Of a DNA stretch of 64,000 nt, positions 13,750 to 26,560 are shown one piece after another. The notes beneath the pieces are model-generated. The model worked only from the letters and a program-made list of their open reading frames with translations. It did not search any database and was not told where the DNA came from. How positions within the stretch are numbered: position 1 is the stretch's first letter; the number at the start of each line of letters is the position of its first letter. Origin of the DNA: Torreya grandis (lineage: Eukaryota; Streptophyta; Pinopsida; Cupressales; Taxaceae); the NCBI GenBank assembly GCA_037957365.1, contig JARHVA010003524.1:1774001-1838000 (forward strand), written 5' to 3'. The translations under genes were made by a program, and so were the position numbers.

Positions 13750-15465
13750 TTAATTTTCCAGCTCAGGCTGGGAATTTGAATGCTTGAATTGTAAATGGTT
13801 GGTGTGGACCCTAGGGGTGTTAGGAAGGAACATTGTGCCAAGGTTTAGGTTAGCATGGGCTAGAAGAGTACTCAAGGACCAAGGGGAGTAGGACACTGAA
13901 GAACACAAGTCATAAAAGTAAGCAAGGTGCACCTAGAGAGTGCATGGACTCAATGAGCACATAATGATATTAGACAAAGCACATTTGTACCAGAGAGTGC
14001 ACATGGGTACCAAAGACTACAAGAAGTCATTAAAGAGTGCACATAGGCAAGAGAGTACAAGTTGGTTCCAGAGACTAAAAGAGGAAACTAGAGAGTGCAT
14101 ATAAGATATGAAGAGTGCAAGGGTACACCAAAGAGCATATGGTGTGTCAGTGACCAAGAAATGCCCTAGAAAGGGTGAGTGGCAAAAAATTCTAGTGCAT
14201 GCAAGACGCTGGCCTAAGAAGCCCAGGTAGTTAGATATCGAACTAAAAGACCATAAGAGGTGAGTTTGGAGTTGATGTCAAAAGGACCCATTTAAATGTT
14301 CACAAGATTTTTGGTTTACCCAGGGTGGATCCTAGGGTACCCAAGTGAGGTGCCCAAATAATTTATTTAAATGTATTTTTTGTATTAAATTAGTAAATGT
14401 GTTTTATAGTGGTTATGGTCAATCGGCCCCTTGACTACCCCACTTCCCATTTTTAAACCAAATATTTACCTAGGGATGGTCAAGTGCTTACTTGACCATC
14501 CTATGTTAAGATTTTGATTGGCTGAAAATTTGTTTTTTGATATTGGGATAGCATATGTGCCAAGAGTTGAGAATACTCGAATGGGAATGGACACATTAGG
14601 GATCGGTTGAGCAAGAAAATAATGTTCGCTAATGGCAAACTACTAACTAGTGATGTGGATAACTTGAGAATGGCAGGACTATTTTCAAAGATGATGTCAT
14701 TGAATTACAGAGGGTCACAATTGTTCAAAGGCATGAAAGGTAGCTTTTATAATGTGTAAATATCTCATGAGAGGGAGATCAGGTCACATGGTTCAATCTA
14801 AGAGGATGATCAGAGACACTGTGGTCGAAAATAGGTCATGCAACATTGTCTTGACATAGCAAACAAGACACCATGTGTGTTTATTACAACGAGGGCTAAG
14901 GAGATATGTGGGATGAGTGGAGCAACAGAGTTGTGTGTCCAGTAGTAGAAAACCATAAGTAGCATGCAAGGACGAGGAGGGATCGACAAGCAATGAGGTG
15001 TGGCCTAGGCGCTTGGGCATATTCTAGACATGAATAAGAGTCTGTGGAATTTGAGTAGCTTGGAGAGCATACAAATAACTAACTAGTAAAGGTAGACCGA
15101 TAAGGTGGCAGTGTAGCAGACAATGGAGAATGTAGATTCAAGTGACAGTGGATTGGTGAGCCCGAGTGATGGTCCATGGGAGGCATAGTGGTGCCAAGAT
15201 AGCATAGAGAGTTAGGGGGGGCTTATTTTGTTCTCATTTGCAGATAGGTATAGATGGGCAGATAGATGGGGCCCTCTATATGTCTATATAGAGGGTTGGG
15301 TCAAGGGCAGCTATTGGTTATATAGACTCCCCTTCTCCCCCAACGGCCAACCCATGTGGGGCATGAAGAGAAGCATAAGTCAGTGGTATAATTTAGCCAG
15401 TGAAAGGCAACATAGCCCTGCAACCTGTGTGTTGGAGTGCAGTGCAAATTATAGCCAATTTATTT
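13750..15465. other. Intergenic with short gagagtgca repeats
   Basis: From about 13935 to 14130 the word agagtgca recurs five times at 25-55 base spacing with variable connectors (13937, 13993, 14037, 14094 and 14117). Bases 15272-15295 form a perfect hairpin: ccctctatat, 4-base loop, atatagaggg. No coding domain is recognised. The TATA-like bases in this hairpin and the surrounding composition could belong to an old LTR, but there is no second copy here. Confidence 0.4.
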
Positions 15466-15483
15466 CTAATGTTTAAACATTAG
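15466..15483. repeat. 18-bp perfect palindrome
   Basis: The bases ctaatgtttaaacattag read the same on both strands. They mark the abrupt change from moderately GC-containing sequence to the very AT-rich tract that follows. Confidence 0.8.
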
Positions 15484-17580
15484 AGCATTTTTTATTTTAT
15501 TTTATTTTTTATTTTCTTATTTTAGTTTTATGAAACATATGACATAAAAATTAAATTATTTTTAATATATATATTAAAAATAAAAATAAAAAAATAATAT
15601 ACTTAAAAATAAACTTTTATTAATAGATTTTCTAACCTTTATTTTTGATGAAATGAAAGTCAAATCCGACTTTCTCAGATATTACAAATATAATAGAATC
15701 ATTAAACTTCTCCAAGAGATTCCAAAATTACATATATGGAAAAACACCTACAATGTAACAATCAAGGTGGTAATCATATAAAAGCTCAAGACTAAATAAA
15801 TACAAAGACTTGAAGTTTATATAGAAAATTTAATATAATGTTAAATTCTAAAATTTCTTGAGAATCTACGGAGGAGTGCATCCTGTGAAGTATTAAAATA
15901 AATAATAAACATATGTTTAAGGTATAATGACTATCAAAATATATTAAAGCACAAATGTGGAGGAGCACCAATAGCCCTCATCATAAAAAAATACAATGAA
16001 AAATATATCATTATTTAATAATTTTATTCACCTTCACTTTTATCCTCTAATTTTTTATATAAATAAATAAATAAATTTCAATTTTAAAAATATAATTATC
16101 TTTTAAAAATATTAATTTAAATTAAACATACCCTCACTTCAAAATAAACAATATACATAAAATATATTTATCAATAAATAATGCATTTTAAATAATACAA
16201 AAATTTATATTATAACATACACTAACAATTTTTTATTTTTTATTTATATTGATTTTTATTCCCACTAACATCTATCGTAAGCATGCCCCTACCTAATTTT
16301 CCGATGTCTTAGGAATCAAAGTGAATGTGCAAAAACCTACCCACTATAACCACTAACTTTAAATAAATGTTTGTATTTATGAAATGGCTCATTTCTTTTT
16401 CAAATCTATTTAAAAAATTAAATGTTATATAAAATTGTAATGTATCTTATCTTAAATGTTTATAAAATATAATCAATTACAAATGGTTAATTCTTAGAAA
16501 ATAGGAACTAGTTAATTTGCAAAAGTTTTATTAAAAAATGATGAAAGTTGTTTAGTGGTGTAATAATATAAGTTATATAGCTATGATATATAAGTGAATC
16601 ACTGTTTATATTTAATATTATATCATTAATTTTTTTATTTTGAATTAAAATATAATATAATATATTTTTGTATCATCTAAAATATGTGAAAAGGTTTAAA
16701 TTATATATTTTAAATGAAAATAGGTTGGTCATATATTCATAAGATTGAAATTTTCATTTTTTTTTTTTTAATATATATTTTATTATTCTATAAAATTATT
16801 TAATATTTTATTATTTACATTCAATAAGATATAATTTAATATGTATTATTATATATAATTTTAATATTGTTATAAAAAATATAAACATTTTTATCTAAAA
16901 TCAATTATATAATAAAAAATATTTATAAATATAAAATATTATAATTTAAATTTATTAAGTCTTAATAAACGTAACTTCTCTATATAATTAATTAAAGTGC
17001 ACTTAAAAACAAAGATGCCTTAAACAAATGTAATCTAAAAACCTTAAACAAATACAATCTTATCATATTAATCAATATTCAACCACATTTTAAATTTAAA
17101 AATCTAAATACCTTAAATAAATATAATTTTATCATATTAAACAATTTTCAACCACTTTTTAAATTTAAAAATTATTATTAAAGTTATATAATAATATATT
17201 AATTATTTTGTTTTATGTTACTTCCTTAACATTAAGAAATCTTGTAATCTTATAATTTATGATTAATTTATTTCCTATATTTATTTGAAAAATAAATAAA
17301 AGGATATAATGCGTATAGTTTATTTGTAAATTATTCTTTACAAATTATATTTATTTTGTTAGTTTTAAATTAATTATCTTTATAATATCATCATGATATA
17401 ATGTATTTTTATTTTTTAATAGATTTTTAAATAGATTTAATTGTGAAGATATTTTAAAAATAATTTTTGGTATTTATTAATCGTTAAAATTGCATCATCT
17501 TAAGGTATTTATATATTTATTATTTATTAAACTAAATTAAATTTTATTGACGTGTTTTCCTATATTTTTAGTTGTTCCTA
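15484..17580. other. Extremely AT-rich intergenic tract
   Basis: Long runs of A/T with no open frame of note. About 15951-16235 holds the second copy of the dispersed repeat found at 12520-12860. A motif with caaccac(a/t)tttttaaatttaaaaa recurs at about 17080 and 17150, so part of the tract is itself locally duplicated. Confidence 0.6.
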
Positions 17581-19080
17581 TCATGATTCCCTTGTTTTCC
17601 TCTCGCCTTCCTCTCTTCCCTCGCTATGCACGTGTGTTTGTGGAGACTTTCATAAAAAATATATAAGTTTTTAAGGATGGACACTTCTCACTCATTTTTT
17701 GGTCACCTAATGTTTGTGGGTCCTCCTTTATTAATTTCTCTATTTTTTTGTCAATGTGCATGTCAATACAATATACAACATTAATTCATTTAAGACATCA
17801 ATATAAACATATAGAGAAGATATTCAAAAATCCAAGTAAATTTGAAGAGTGTCTAACAATTATTGTTCATTACATTCTAAAAGAGATCAAACATTTTATG
17901 AAGAATTTATTAAATAATTATCATGATACTTATATTTTATTGAATTGTTTGATTGAATTACATTTTACTTAGTATGTTGCGACCGATATTGTATATGGTT
18001 TAGAGCCCTAATAAATAAATGGTGTTTAAAAATTACGATGTCCATAAATACATGTCTCAAAATAAATCATTTTATTTATCTTTCATAATTTCGATTAAAC
18101 CAAATTTTTTTAATGTTGGACAACCCTACTCATATATAATACCATTCCATATATTTATATTACACACTCTCACAATGAAATATCAGAGTAGAACTAAAGA
18201 ATATACCACTCAATTTTAGAAAATAGAGAGGCCATGAAAGACAAAAGTACCGTAGTCCAGATTGTACAACAAAAAAATCTAATATCCTCAACTACTACGA
18301 AACACACAGAAAAGGACAAAATGCGTGTACCATAAATTCACATGCTCAAGGAGATTTGTAAAAAATATGAGGCAACTTGTGTGTCGTATGTATTTTATTT
18401 TTAATTCATTGAATAGTTATCATGATCTGACTCAACCATCCAAAAGTATGACGTCATATTATAATAATATGATAATGGGAGGAGGCCACTCGAAGCACAA
18501 GCCGTAGTGTGTGTGGGGACCATGTTGGAGAAAGGGAAATTCCTTGTTAGTACCACCACCACCACCACCACCACATCTCCCATTCCAGCATGCCATAACA
18601 GGTTGATTTTCAATATAGAAATGTCATGTCATGTCATGTGATGATGAGGTAGGGGGAGATTTTTGTGGTGCATGCCACTTTCTGTGTGTAAATGTCACCT
18701 CAAATATTCTCCTAGGACCACTGACAAGATGACTTCCTAAGGCCCGACATGGGCATTTGGGAAAGAGTTCTTAGTTGAAAATTTCAATACTTTCACCCAA
18801 TATATAATATATTTTTTTTAAATTGAAAAATATAAGTTTATTTATTAAATTGAAAAATAAAAATAATATAAATATAAATAATTTTGATTTTTAAATTATT
18901 TTTTTAGTATAATAATGAAATTTGAAATATCAAAAAATAATTATTTTAAATAATTAAATTTTTAAAAAAATTACTTAATATAAATGATGGTTTAAAATAA
19001 AAAGGTATTCATTGATTAAGTCATCAACATCTATAAATTAATAGTATTCAAAAATAAGTATTAAAGTTAATTTATAGTAA
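17581..19080. other. Intergenic; (ACC)n microsatellite
   Basis: No gene recognised. An (acc)8 microsatellite lies at 18552-18575 and a short run of tgtca units at about 18621-18640. The Val-rich minus-strand frame and other small frames here follow from these simple repeats and from low GC. Bases 18780-19080 are again very AT-rich. Confidence 0.5.
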
Positions 19081-19082
19081 TA

Positions 19083-22000
19083 TTAGAAAATTGTTAGAGT
19101 AGAGTCAAGCACATGCAATAATATCAAGGGAAGCGGTGGATTATCCTTCAAAGGAAAAGAGTCCCAAGTAAAGGGCTTCATTGACAAGTGATCAAGAACC
19201 TCCCAACTATCATCTCTGTCAATAACCAAGGGTATCAAAACTCTCCACATGGTAGGAGGAGGAAGTAAAACACTAGCCATTGCCACCAGAGGGCCCCTCA
19301 AGAGAGCACAACAATAATAGAATCTTTAACACAATGAGCAAATAAAATCCATTCACCTCACTGTGAGGGATGAAGCAAGAAGCCAACATAACATGGACGA
19401 TTGTATGAACAATTTTGTCATCGCCAAAGAGCCAGTGAAGGAGAACCCTATGGCAAGTCATCAAGGAAACTTGGCTCATGGTGTACAACACACTCCTCCA
19501 TTGGCTAAGGAAGTCTTGCAAATGATGAAACTTAAGGGTTTTTTATCTCCACCTAAGCTTATATCTAAAAACACAAAGAGTTGAAAGTATGGAACTTTTC
19601 ATTAATTGAATATTATTGAGATAAAAGCTCATTGCTAAAATGGTGGAATTTCTAGATTTTCATAGCTTAAAAATAGAAATTCCGAAGAAAATAAAATGAC
19701 CAATGAGCAAAGTCCCCTAAAATAACAATCCTGCAGGTGATGGGCTCAAGACGAAAGGGAGAAAAAATGTTGTGAATCCATTTCAAAGCTCACTAGGCAC
19801 GAGGGCAAGTCAAAAATAGATGCATGACGATATTTCACATATCATAGGAATAATATTTAGTGTGAGCTTAATCCCAAATGGTGAAATTGTTCTCCCAAAT
19901 GCAAGACTTGATAAACATTATGTCAAAGAAAGTGTACTAGCTTTGGATCTAGTTTGTCCTCCCAAATGCAATTGAGGCAAAAAATCCAAGTCCTAAGTGA
20001 AGAATTCAAACCCCACCATCTGTTGAACTTGTCTAAAGCTGAGGAAAATGAGCTAAGAATTATATATAATAATTCAAGCAAGTACTTAACGGATGGTATA
20101 TCAAAATTATGACCATTAGTCTTTCTACCAAGTCATTGGTGGTTGAAGCCCAAGTTTGTGAAGCATAACATCTGGCATAGCATTTTGAATCCACATAATG
20201 GAAGGCAAGTTTGAAGAGAGAAGCTTGTACTTCGTTTATAGATTGAGCAAAGGAATCTAATATATGGACAAGACAAGATCCTGAATAGTACAAATACCCT
20301 TTTTAAAGAGTCTGAGAGCTTTCATTCCACAAGTTTCTTTCAATGGAAAAGTGTTATACAAATAATAGGGGACCATCAAAGGCTATGTTCATTGAAGGAG
20401 ATTCAATTCAAATTGTCTCCAACTCATTTGAGAAAGGGTTTGACAAACTTAAAAGCTTTCCAAATGCTACAAGCCACAAAATTGGCTTAAATTTTTCAAG
20501 GGCATTAGTGATAAGAAAAAAATGAAACTCTAGCCCATTTTGAACATTCTTACAATAGAGAGAGTTTGTTGAAGTGCGATGTCTAAGAAGAATTCTTTAA
20601 TCCTCAAACCCTTCAATAGCCCAAACAACCCATTTAGCATACAAAGTGGTACTATGTATATGAATAATAACTATGCATATTCCTCCTTTGACTTAAGGAA
20701 GGGAACAATTATCCTAATCAAATCGATGAAAAGCTCGTGTCTTCTTAGCATTAATAGCCCACAAAAATTCCACATAAGTTTGTTAAGCCTATAATATGCT
20801 ACTTTAGATGGCACCTAACAAGGGAATAATATAAATGAGTGGCAACGATAATTTTATTGCAAACTTGAAATTTAGTAGTCAAGGACAAAGCTTCGATGAT
20901 CCCATAGGTTATATTTTTCTTAAACCATTAGAGAACATACTTCCAAAGAGTGGTAGGGAAGTTTTCAAATATGAATGGGATGCTTAAAAACTTAAACATC
21001 TTCCCTTTCTCAATCATATATATTTAAAATTTTCAAGTCAATCTAGAGTGGGCATCATACTATATCGATAACATTTAATCTTTCCCCATTGTATATTTAA
21101 ACTTGAAGCTTTGTATAAAGTATAAATGCAAGAAAGGGCGCCATAAAAGGAGCCCTTGTTCTCTACAAGTGTGAGAAAAGAGTCCTCAACAAAATGACTA
21201 TTGAGAAGTTAACTCTTTTTTTTCAAAGAGATCGATACATTTTATAAGACTTTTCTCAACTTTTTGAGCTAGCAAATAACCAAAGCCCCAACAACAAGAG
21301 CATATAGAGGAGGAGGAGTAAGTGGGCATCCCTATTTGGTCAAGAAAAAAAATCCAAACCTTTGAGACTTTTGTGTTCAATGGTCAAACAAGTTGAGGCA
21401 TTAATAAATAGGATCTAAGCAACGTAGATTTAAAAACTCACAAACCCTAATGCTTTAAGCATGCTTAGAATGAACGGCCATGCTATATGATTGTAGGCCT
21501 TTTCGAATTCAATCTTGAGAAAAAAAACTCATTGTTTGGAGACTTGAGCCCATTCCATAGCTTCCCAAACTAAAATGATATTATCTAGGATATAACTACT
21601 CCCAATAAACCTTGAATGTTCTAATCTAACAATTGTAAGAAAGAGAAAACATACGTGGAGAGCGAGAGCTTTTGCAATGATCTTATAAGACACATTCAAC
21701 AAGGTGATGTGCCTCAAACTAATAATTAACTCGAGATCACTAGCCTTCGGAATAAATTTGATATTTCCTTGATTAATGATGTTTCCAAAGGAACTAGTTT
21801 GTAGAGATTGCTTATAAAGCTTGGCCTACAAAATGAAAATTGGCTTTGTAGAACTCACATGGGAAACCATATATCCCATGGGCTTTATCATTGGCCATTT
21901 GAAGAAGGGCAACATGGAGTTCTTCTAAAGATAACACAACATCAGAAAATGACTTAGCATAGGGGCTAAGCGTACAAGGAACCACATGCAAGCATTCATT

Positions 22001-22960
22001 CAGAGTTTGAGCCCACTCCTAAAAGTCAACTTGACCTTAAAACATTAATTTATAGTGGTTTAAAAAGGCATTAGAAATCTAAGGAAGCTCAACAAATTGG
22101 CCATGGTAAACTTTGATAGCATCAATTCTCTCCATCGACTGCTTAGCCCATAATGACTTAAAAAAATATATCTAAAAGCTTTATCTCCAATTTTAAGCCA
22201 ATGCATGCATGCACTAATTTGAGCCCATCTAGCCTCATGACTCTCCACCAACTTAAACTTTTGTTTGAGAAAACTGAACTTGGTTTGCAACTCTACATAT
22301 TAAATGGGTTGAGCTCAAGCTAAGAAGAAACCATAGTGAATTCCTTAGCAAAAGGATTCCCAGCTCACTTTTAAACTCTTGTGACCTATTTTCCATATTA
22401 TCTAAGAAAATAGGTGGTATGCACAATGAATTTGGTCCACCAAATAATCCACCAGCAACATAAGGAGGGCAAAGCAACAGATTCCATAATCTATAAATAA
22501 GCTAAATAGTGCCTTTGTGCTTAAAGGTATTCATGAAAAAATGGGTACAAGGAACTTTTTGCAATCTGTCACCCCAGATCAACTAAGAACTGATTGGACT
22601 ATGGCCCAAAATGACTTACTCGAGGTGAGCCTTGATAACATGATCGTTGTTAACTTGAAAATCAAACAGTTGATGTTAAAAAACCCTGGCATTATTTAAC
22701 TGTTTGAAAACACGATCAAGGCCAACAATAAATTTAAATCACGTGAACCACATATCCATGGTGTCAAAATGCAATCAAATGTTATGGTCTGACAAAACCT
22801 AATGGTTTTTAAAATAATTCCATGGCTTGAGCTTGACTTTGCACCAATGCATATGCAACTTTCATGTTTGCTTTGGTGCCATGCTCCCCACCTTCAGTAA
22901 CAAAAGTTACATTAAGTTGGTTTTAGAGCCATACTTAAAGACTAAACCACCCCAAGAATG
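19083..22960 (-). pseudogene. Decayed L1-type LINE ORF2 (endonuclease/reverse transcriptase)
   Basis: Read on the minus strand, pieces of a plant LINE ORF2 appear in the expected order. The endonuclease tail lies near 22900-22480. The endonuclease-RT linker is at about 22290-22060 (RWAQISACMHWLKIGDKAF). The RT core is at 21717-21529 (ITLLNVSYKIIAKALALH and YILDNIILVWEAMEWA) and continues near 21380-21198 (GYLLAQKVEKSLIK). The catalytic FADD/YADD position reads FVED near 21190, and a C-terminal part lies at 20300-19083 (SQVSLMTCHRVLLHWLFGDD). Stops and frameshifts break it throughout, so it cannot make an active enzyme. With the ORF1 remnant upstream on the same strand it forms one LINE copy of about 5 kb. 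Active ORF2 would nick target DNA and reverse-transcribe its own RNA. Confidence 0.85.
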
Positions 22961-23229
22961 TAATAAAATGCAAGAAAATGATGTTAAAATAGCCTAAATA
23001 TTCTGTAAAGGAATTACGACAACCTAAAAAGATAAGCATGAAAATAATAGATATCGTACACAAACACAAAATCCCAGAAGAACCAAAAAACACAAGTCTC
23101 TCTTCACCTTCCTTTGGAGAGTAGGAATAGATCTTTCAAATTATCACAAGCCAAATTATTTTTTCTTTAATATTTAAATTATTTTTTATTAATATATATT
23201 TAGAGATATTTTGAAGTATATCTATCCCT

Positions 23230-24150
23230 TTAAGTAAATAATATAAGATGATAATCACCTTTTAATGTCATAAAACCCAACAAATTGATCATACAATAAA
23301 ATCAACAAAGACCTTTGCTTGGATCCACCTCTACTCATATACATGCACAAATAATCTTAATTTACCATGAGTTGACTTGTCTAGAGAAATGAATTTCACA
23401 ATAGCATTTCTAATATGTTCTAGAGTCTAAAGTGTCCAAAAATGCAAAAGCATATTTAGCAACCTAACCCATGCAAAGACAAAAGAAAAGGATTTATTTA
23501 GAGGGTCAAATTCTAAATGCCAAAGCTTCATAAATAACTCGTCCCCCTTATAGAGCTAGGACCCTTTATTGTAAATCACATCACAATCCATCTTATCTAC
23601 AAAAAACACAATGAAAAAATCTTAGATATTAGGATAAATTTGCACGTCATCTAAAATGAGAGGAGAGCAATACTTGTTTATCCACTCATTTATAATAGGA
23701 AGAGTGAGCCAAAAACCATTAAATCTACAAACTAAACATTTATTTGCTAAATAAACAAACTTCAAAATCTCATCACTTTTTGAAAAAAATAAATTTAATC
23801 AATTAACATTTTTTTTTCAAATCCATATTCATATTGCTTCATAAATAACTCGTACCCGTTATAGAACTAGGACCCTTTATTGTAAATCACATCACGATCC
23901 ATCTTATCAACAAAAAGCACAATGAAAAAATCTTAGATATTAAGATAAATTTGCACGTCATCTAAAATGAGAAGAGACCAATACTTATTTATCCACTCAT
24001 TTATAATAAGAAAAGTGAGCCAAAAACCATTAAATCTACAAACTAAACATTTTTTTTTTGCTAAATAAACAAACTTAAAAATCTCATCACTTTTTTAAAA
24101 AAAAAAATCAACCAATTAACATTTTTGTTTCAAATCTATATTCATATTAA
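23230..24150 (-). pseudogene. Decayed LINE ORF1 (DUF4283-like) with internal duplication
   Basis: On the minus strand just upstream of the ORF2 remains, a readable frame gives GDELFMKLWHLEFDPLNKS (about 23555-23495), then AWVRLLNMLLHFWTL, then EHIRNAIVKFISLDKSTHGK (about 23420-23365). This is the layout of the nucleic-acid-binding DUF4283 domain of plant LINE ORF1 and related gag-like proteins. In-frame stops interrupt it. The upstream part of the domain lies inside a 311-bp tandem duplication, so that part is present twice. Order and strand match a single LINE running from about 24150 down to 19083. Confidence 0.7.
23526..24147. repeat. Tandem duplication, 2 x 311 bp
   Basis: The unit beginning cttcataaataactcg at 23526 recurs at 23837 and runs to about 24147. 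The copies differ by scattered substitutions and by the length of T runs. The duplication lies in the LINE ORF1 remnant. Confidence 0.9.
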
Positions 24151-25680
24151 ATAACATATATCATAAATTCATAACCACCATTACCCTTAAAAACTTCACT
24201 AAAATCAGACTAACTTTTCTTATTACCTATTCCCCATTGAATAAAATCATGTTATTTTGAATAAAATTGCTATTAAATCTTCCTACCTTAAAACAACCTT
24301 GTTTCCTCCAAAACTAAAACATGTAACCTCCAAAGCTCTTACATGTAACCTTGCTTCGCATATATATTATTATTTTCTAAATATACACATGTCATAATAC
24401 ATGAAAAGAAATATAATAAAAAAAGCTCACAAACATACACATGCCATGTCCAATCCAAGCAAGTAATTCCAAAATATTTGAAAAATCATTAACACTCAAA
24501 ATGCCTGAAAAGTCTAGAGAATTAAAAAATATAAACAAAGATACACTTGTCATATCTAAGTTAGTTATTGTAGAAGGTTGGATGATGATTAGGTAACACT
24601 CACAATGCATAAAAATTGATTCGAGTGACACTTTAGAAAACAAAAGGTTAAAGTAAGGGGCTAAATGCAAGAAGAATCTTATCAATCGGCTACATCAAGC
24701 AACCCTCCCTCATCTTCAGGGGACACAAGGATAAAGACGGAATAATTGCATTAAGTGAATGGTTTACAGAAAACAAGAGAGATTCGCCAATCATTCAATA
24801 TACGATTACAAAAGAAATTTGGACCACTGTGTAATACAAACAACTCATCATGTTTCATATTCCCTAGGTAATATAAGTTTTTTTAATTATATTATTATTA
24901 TTATTATTATTGTTTTGTGATATTTGTCCTTTGGATTGTACTATATAGGTTAAGTGGAAATGTCAATATATGAGTAACTTAGGTTCATATCTTAGTGGGT
25001 GTTCGTGGGGGGGACAAAAAATGAATAAAAATGGGATATTAATTGTAAGTTGAAATGTTCATCTCTAGGGACGAGTATGAGTCTTTCTGATTTAAATTAG
25101 GGTATTTATAAGAGTTTGAATCTTTGAGAGCAAAGTAATAAGGAATTATATTAATTTTTATAATATTTTATATGATTCTAATTTAAATATATTATTTATT
25201 TGTATCTTGTTTTTCATTTTTATAATTTTACTTAAAGTTATTTTTTATTAAAATTATTATTTTCTTTGTTCTTTTTATTATTTTATGTTGTCTTATTTTA
25301 CATTGTTGTTCTTTTGTATACCTCGAAATTAGGTATCTCGCACCCTTCATGCTCATGTTTATGTAAGTATGATTGTGTCTTTGTTTCTAACTATAGTTAT
25401 ACCCTAACGCCTCTTTTCCAAGAGTAGCCTCTACAATTCTATCATACATACGTAAGATGCCCCTGGGGGTGCCCTACTCCCTTTTTGTTTTGAGTCTGTT
25501 GGGTAGTGATATAAGCTTTCACATTTTCTAAGTATATCCATCTTCCTTCTCTCCTTGTTACCTTCACTTTGCCCCATTCTTTACTTCTCTATTCTTGTTG
25601 CAATAAGGTTAGGTATTCATATAAGTAGAATTGTGAGCCTCTCAACAAACATGCATTTCTTAATACTCATCTTTTTTCCT
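24151..25680. other. Intergenic, AT-rich, (ATT)n microsatellite
   Basis: No gene recognised. A (tta)n microsatellite lies at about 24884-24911. The minus-strand frame at 24392-24685 shows no domain. Confidence 0.45.
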
Positions 25681-25689
25681 CAAGGTTCA

Positions 25690-26560
25690 TCATCGTGACA
25701 CGAATATGTCTATCCCTTCCTCCTTCCCTTGTTTTTCCGATTCTACTTGCTTTCCAACTATGACCTTTCCATTGTAGTTGGTCTTTGAAAAAGTCCCCGC
25801 TAAGTTGCTTGTGTCCTCCCTTTCTCCATAATTTTTCACTCCTTTGACAATTAAGTTTGTTACCCTATCATATCGTTCTCTTTCCTTTACCATTTGTCTC
25901 GACTTGTTTTTCTATCTATCCTTTTTGTTTATCCTGCAGTTCTTTCACTCCTTGCGCCCATGTCTTAGCTTCTTTTAACTGATTTCTTAGGTCCTTTTCT
26001 TTTGCTTTCATGCTTTGTAGTGCCTTTCGTGATTGTTTTATTTTTTTGTTGAGTTCACTCCTTCGCCCTTTCATTGGAGCTTGTTAGAGAGTGGACAGTT
26101 TGTTTTAGGGTGTGCCATTCATGTTGTCCTACGTCCATGATCTTTGTAGTCTTGCCACTTGTACTTTGAACATGTTTATGTCTTCCTCCAATTTTTTGCT
26201 TGGTTTTTATTACTTCTTCCAATTTGAGGTCTTTCACATTTTCTCTTGCTTCTATGTTTTCTAGCCTCTTTTTAAAGTTCATTAGCTTGTGTACATACAA
26301 CTTTGGTGGGCATATTAGCAAGGTTGTTGTGGGGATGCATGTCTCCTTACCATCTTGAATTTCCTCTACAAGGTCCTTACTGTCAAGTATATGTCTTATC
26401 ACGTCCTTTTTTCCATTTCATAACAACATGCTCTTATCCTTGGGTTTTGTGTTGTTGTCAGTTTGTCATGCACCCTCTTTTTCTCATTTCGTTGACTTGA
26501 ATGTGGGTCTCATTGAGCGTTTGGCTCTATTTTAGATAAAATCATTGGTTTATTTTCACC
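25690..26560 (-). pseudogene. Coding-like minus-strand remnant, Lys/Glu-rich, unknown
   Basis: The minus strand keeps a 115-codon frame (26402-26055) and a 67-codon frame (25893-25690). Both are rich in Lys, Glu and Arg, as is the sequence between them when read across frames (for example KRLENIEARENVKDLKLEE). The composition resembles a charged coiled-coil or the basic linker of a transposon gag, and is unlike the random frames nearby. I recognise no family and see no splice structure, so the source is unknown. Confidence 0.25.

Noticed and set aside
18401..18613. Minus-strand ORF with a poly-Val run
   Set aside because: The Val run is the (acc)n microsatellite translated; the flanks have no domain.
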